The position numbers and the translations under genes were made by a program. This document shows, in pieces, positions 53,135 through 53,176 of a DNA stretch of 53,176 nucleotides. Every line of letters starts with the position of its first letter. The first letter of the stretch is position 1. This DNA comes from Acidimicrobiaceae bacterium (GTDB taxonomy: Bacteria; Actinomycetota; Acidimicrobiia; Acidimicrobiales; RAAP-2). The notes beneath the pieces are model-generated. The model did no database searches, was not told the DNA's origin, and worked only from the letters and a program-made list of their open reading frames with translations. The stretch lies in contig PLHF01000107.1 of NCBI GenBank assembly GCA_003138855.1, forward strand, positions 1 to 53,176. The letters are read 5' to 3'.

Positions 53135-53176
53135 CCCGGGCCCGGGCCGAGCGACGACGGCGCGACGGCGCGACGG
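53135..53176. repeat. GC palindrome and short tandem units after mftF
   Basis: CCCGGGCCCGGG (53135-53146) is a palindrome just past the stop and could form a weak hairpin, followed by repeated CGCGACGG units at the window edge. There is no U-tract; nothing else can be said from 45 bases. Confidence 0.4.

Overview
The window is high-GC DNA with many GTG starts and chains of 4-bp ATGA/GTGA overlaps between genes. IleRS is of the long type, and mycofactocin, FadD-like and F-class NDMA-dependent dehydrogenase genes are present. Together these point to an actinomycete (Actinomycetota), plausibly an Acidimicrobiia-like lineage. The phylum is well supported; the class is a guess. No phage, IS element, CRISPR array or tRNA was recognised.

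Layout. 1-5346: a catabolic cluster resembling gamma-glutamylated amine or polyamine degradation (two SDRs, aldehyde dehydrogenase, gamma-glutamyl hydrolase, glutamine-synthetase-like ligase). 5446-7464: leuA behind what looks like a complete leucine attenuator. 7394-10123: a frameshifted ATP-grasp gene, a TetR regulator with an AT-rich control region, and a VapBC-type toxin-antitoxin pair. 10149-16638: an FGGY sugar kinase overlapping ileS, then a divergent Fpg/Nei glycosylase and a decayed GNAT gene. 16802-25609: a NitT/TauT-type ABC operon with a long structured leader, a MacB-like ABC pair, an Rrf2-type regulator and a 14-TM drug exporter. 25623-30351: YihY, acyl-CoA synthetase and thioesterase facing two SRPBCC genes and a decayed third copy. 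30417-34798: amidohydrolase, rpiB and an HpnA-like/aminotransferase pair. 35061-35836: two small genes and a probable stand-alone structured RNA with its own promoter and terminator. 35929-37590: a lipoprotein carboxylesterase.

The centrepiece is 37664-53131, a large mycofactocin locus. A Zn-dependent NDMA-type alcohol dehydrogenase and the regulator mftR lie divergent from a run of 13 genes: mftA, mftB, mftC, an OYE/FadH-type flavoprotein, an SDR, a second OYE/FadH flavoprotein, ETF-alpha, FixC, FixX, ETF-beta, mftE, a second SDR and mftF. Nearly all of these overlap by a few bases. The locus has no MftD-like (L-lactate dehydrogenase type) gene and no GMC oxidoreductase (MftG). Instead it carries a complete ETF plus ETF:quinone oxidoreductase-like (FixABCX-type) module. 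The natural reading is that dehydrogenases reduce the peptide-derived cofactor, and that the OYE proteins and/or the ETF-FixCX pair carry the electrons to quinone. This is inference from gene content; no enzyme activity can be read from the sequence.

Three genes look broken (ATP-grasp 7394-8640, GNAT 16026-16638, SRPBCC remnant 30206-30351). The first is a single-base shift and could be an assembly error; the other two look like real decay.
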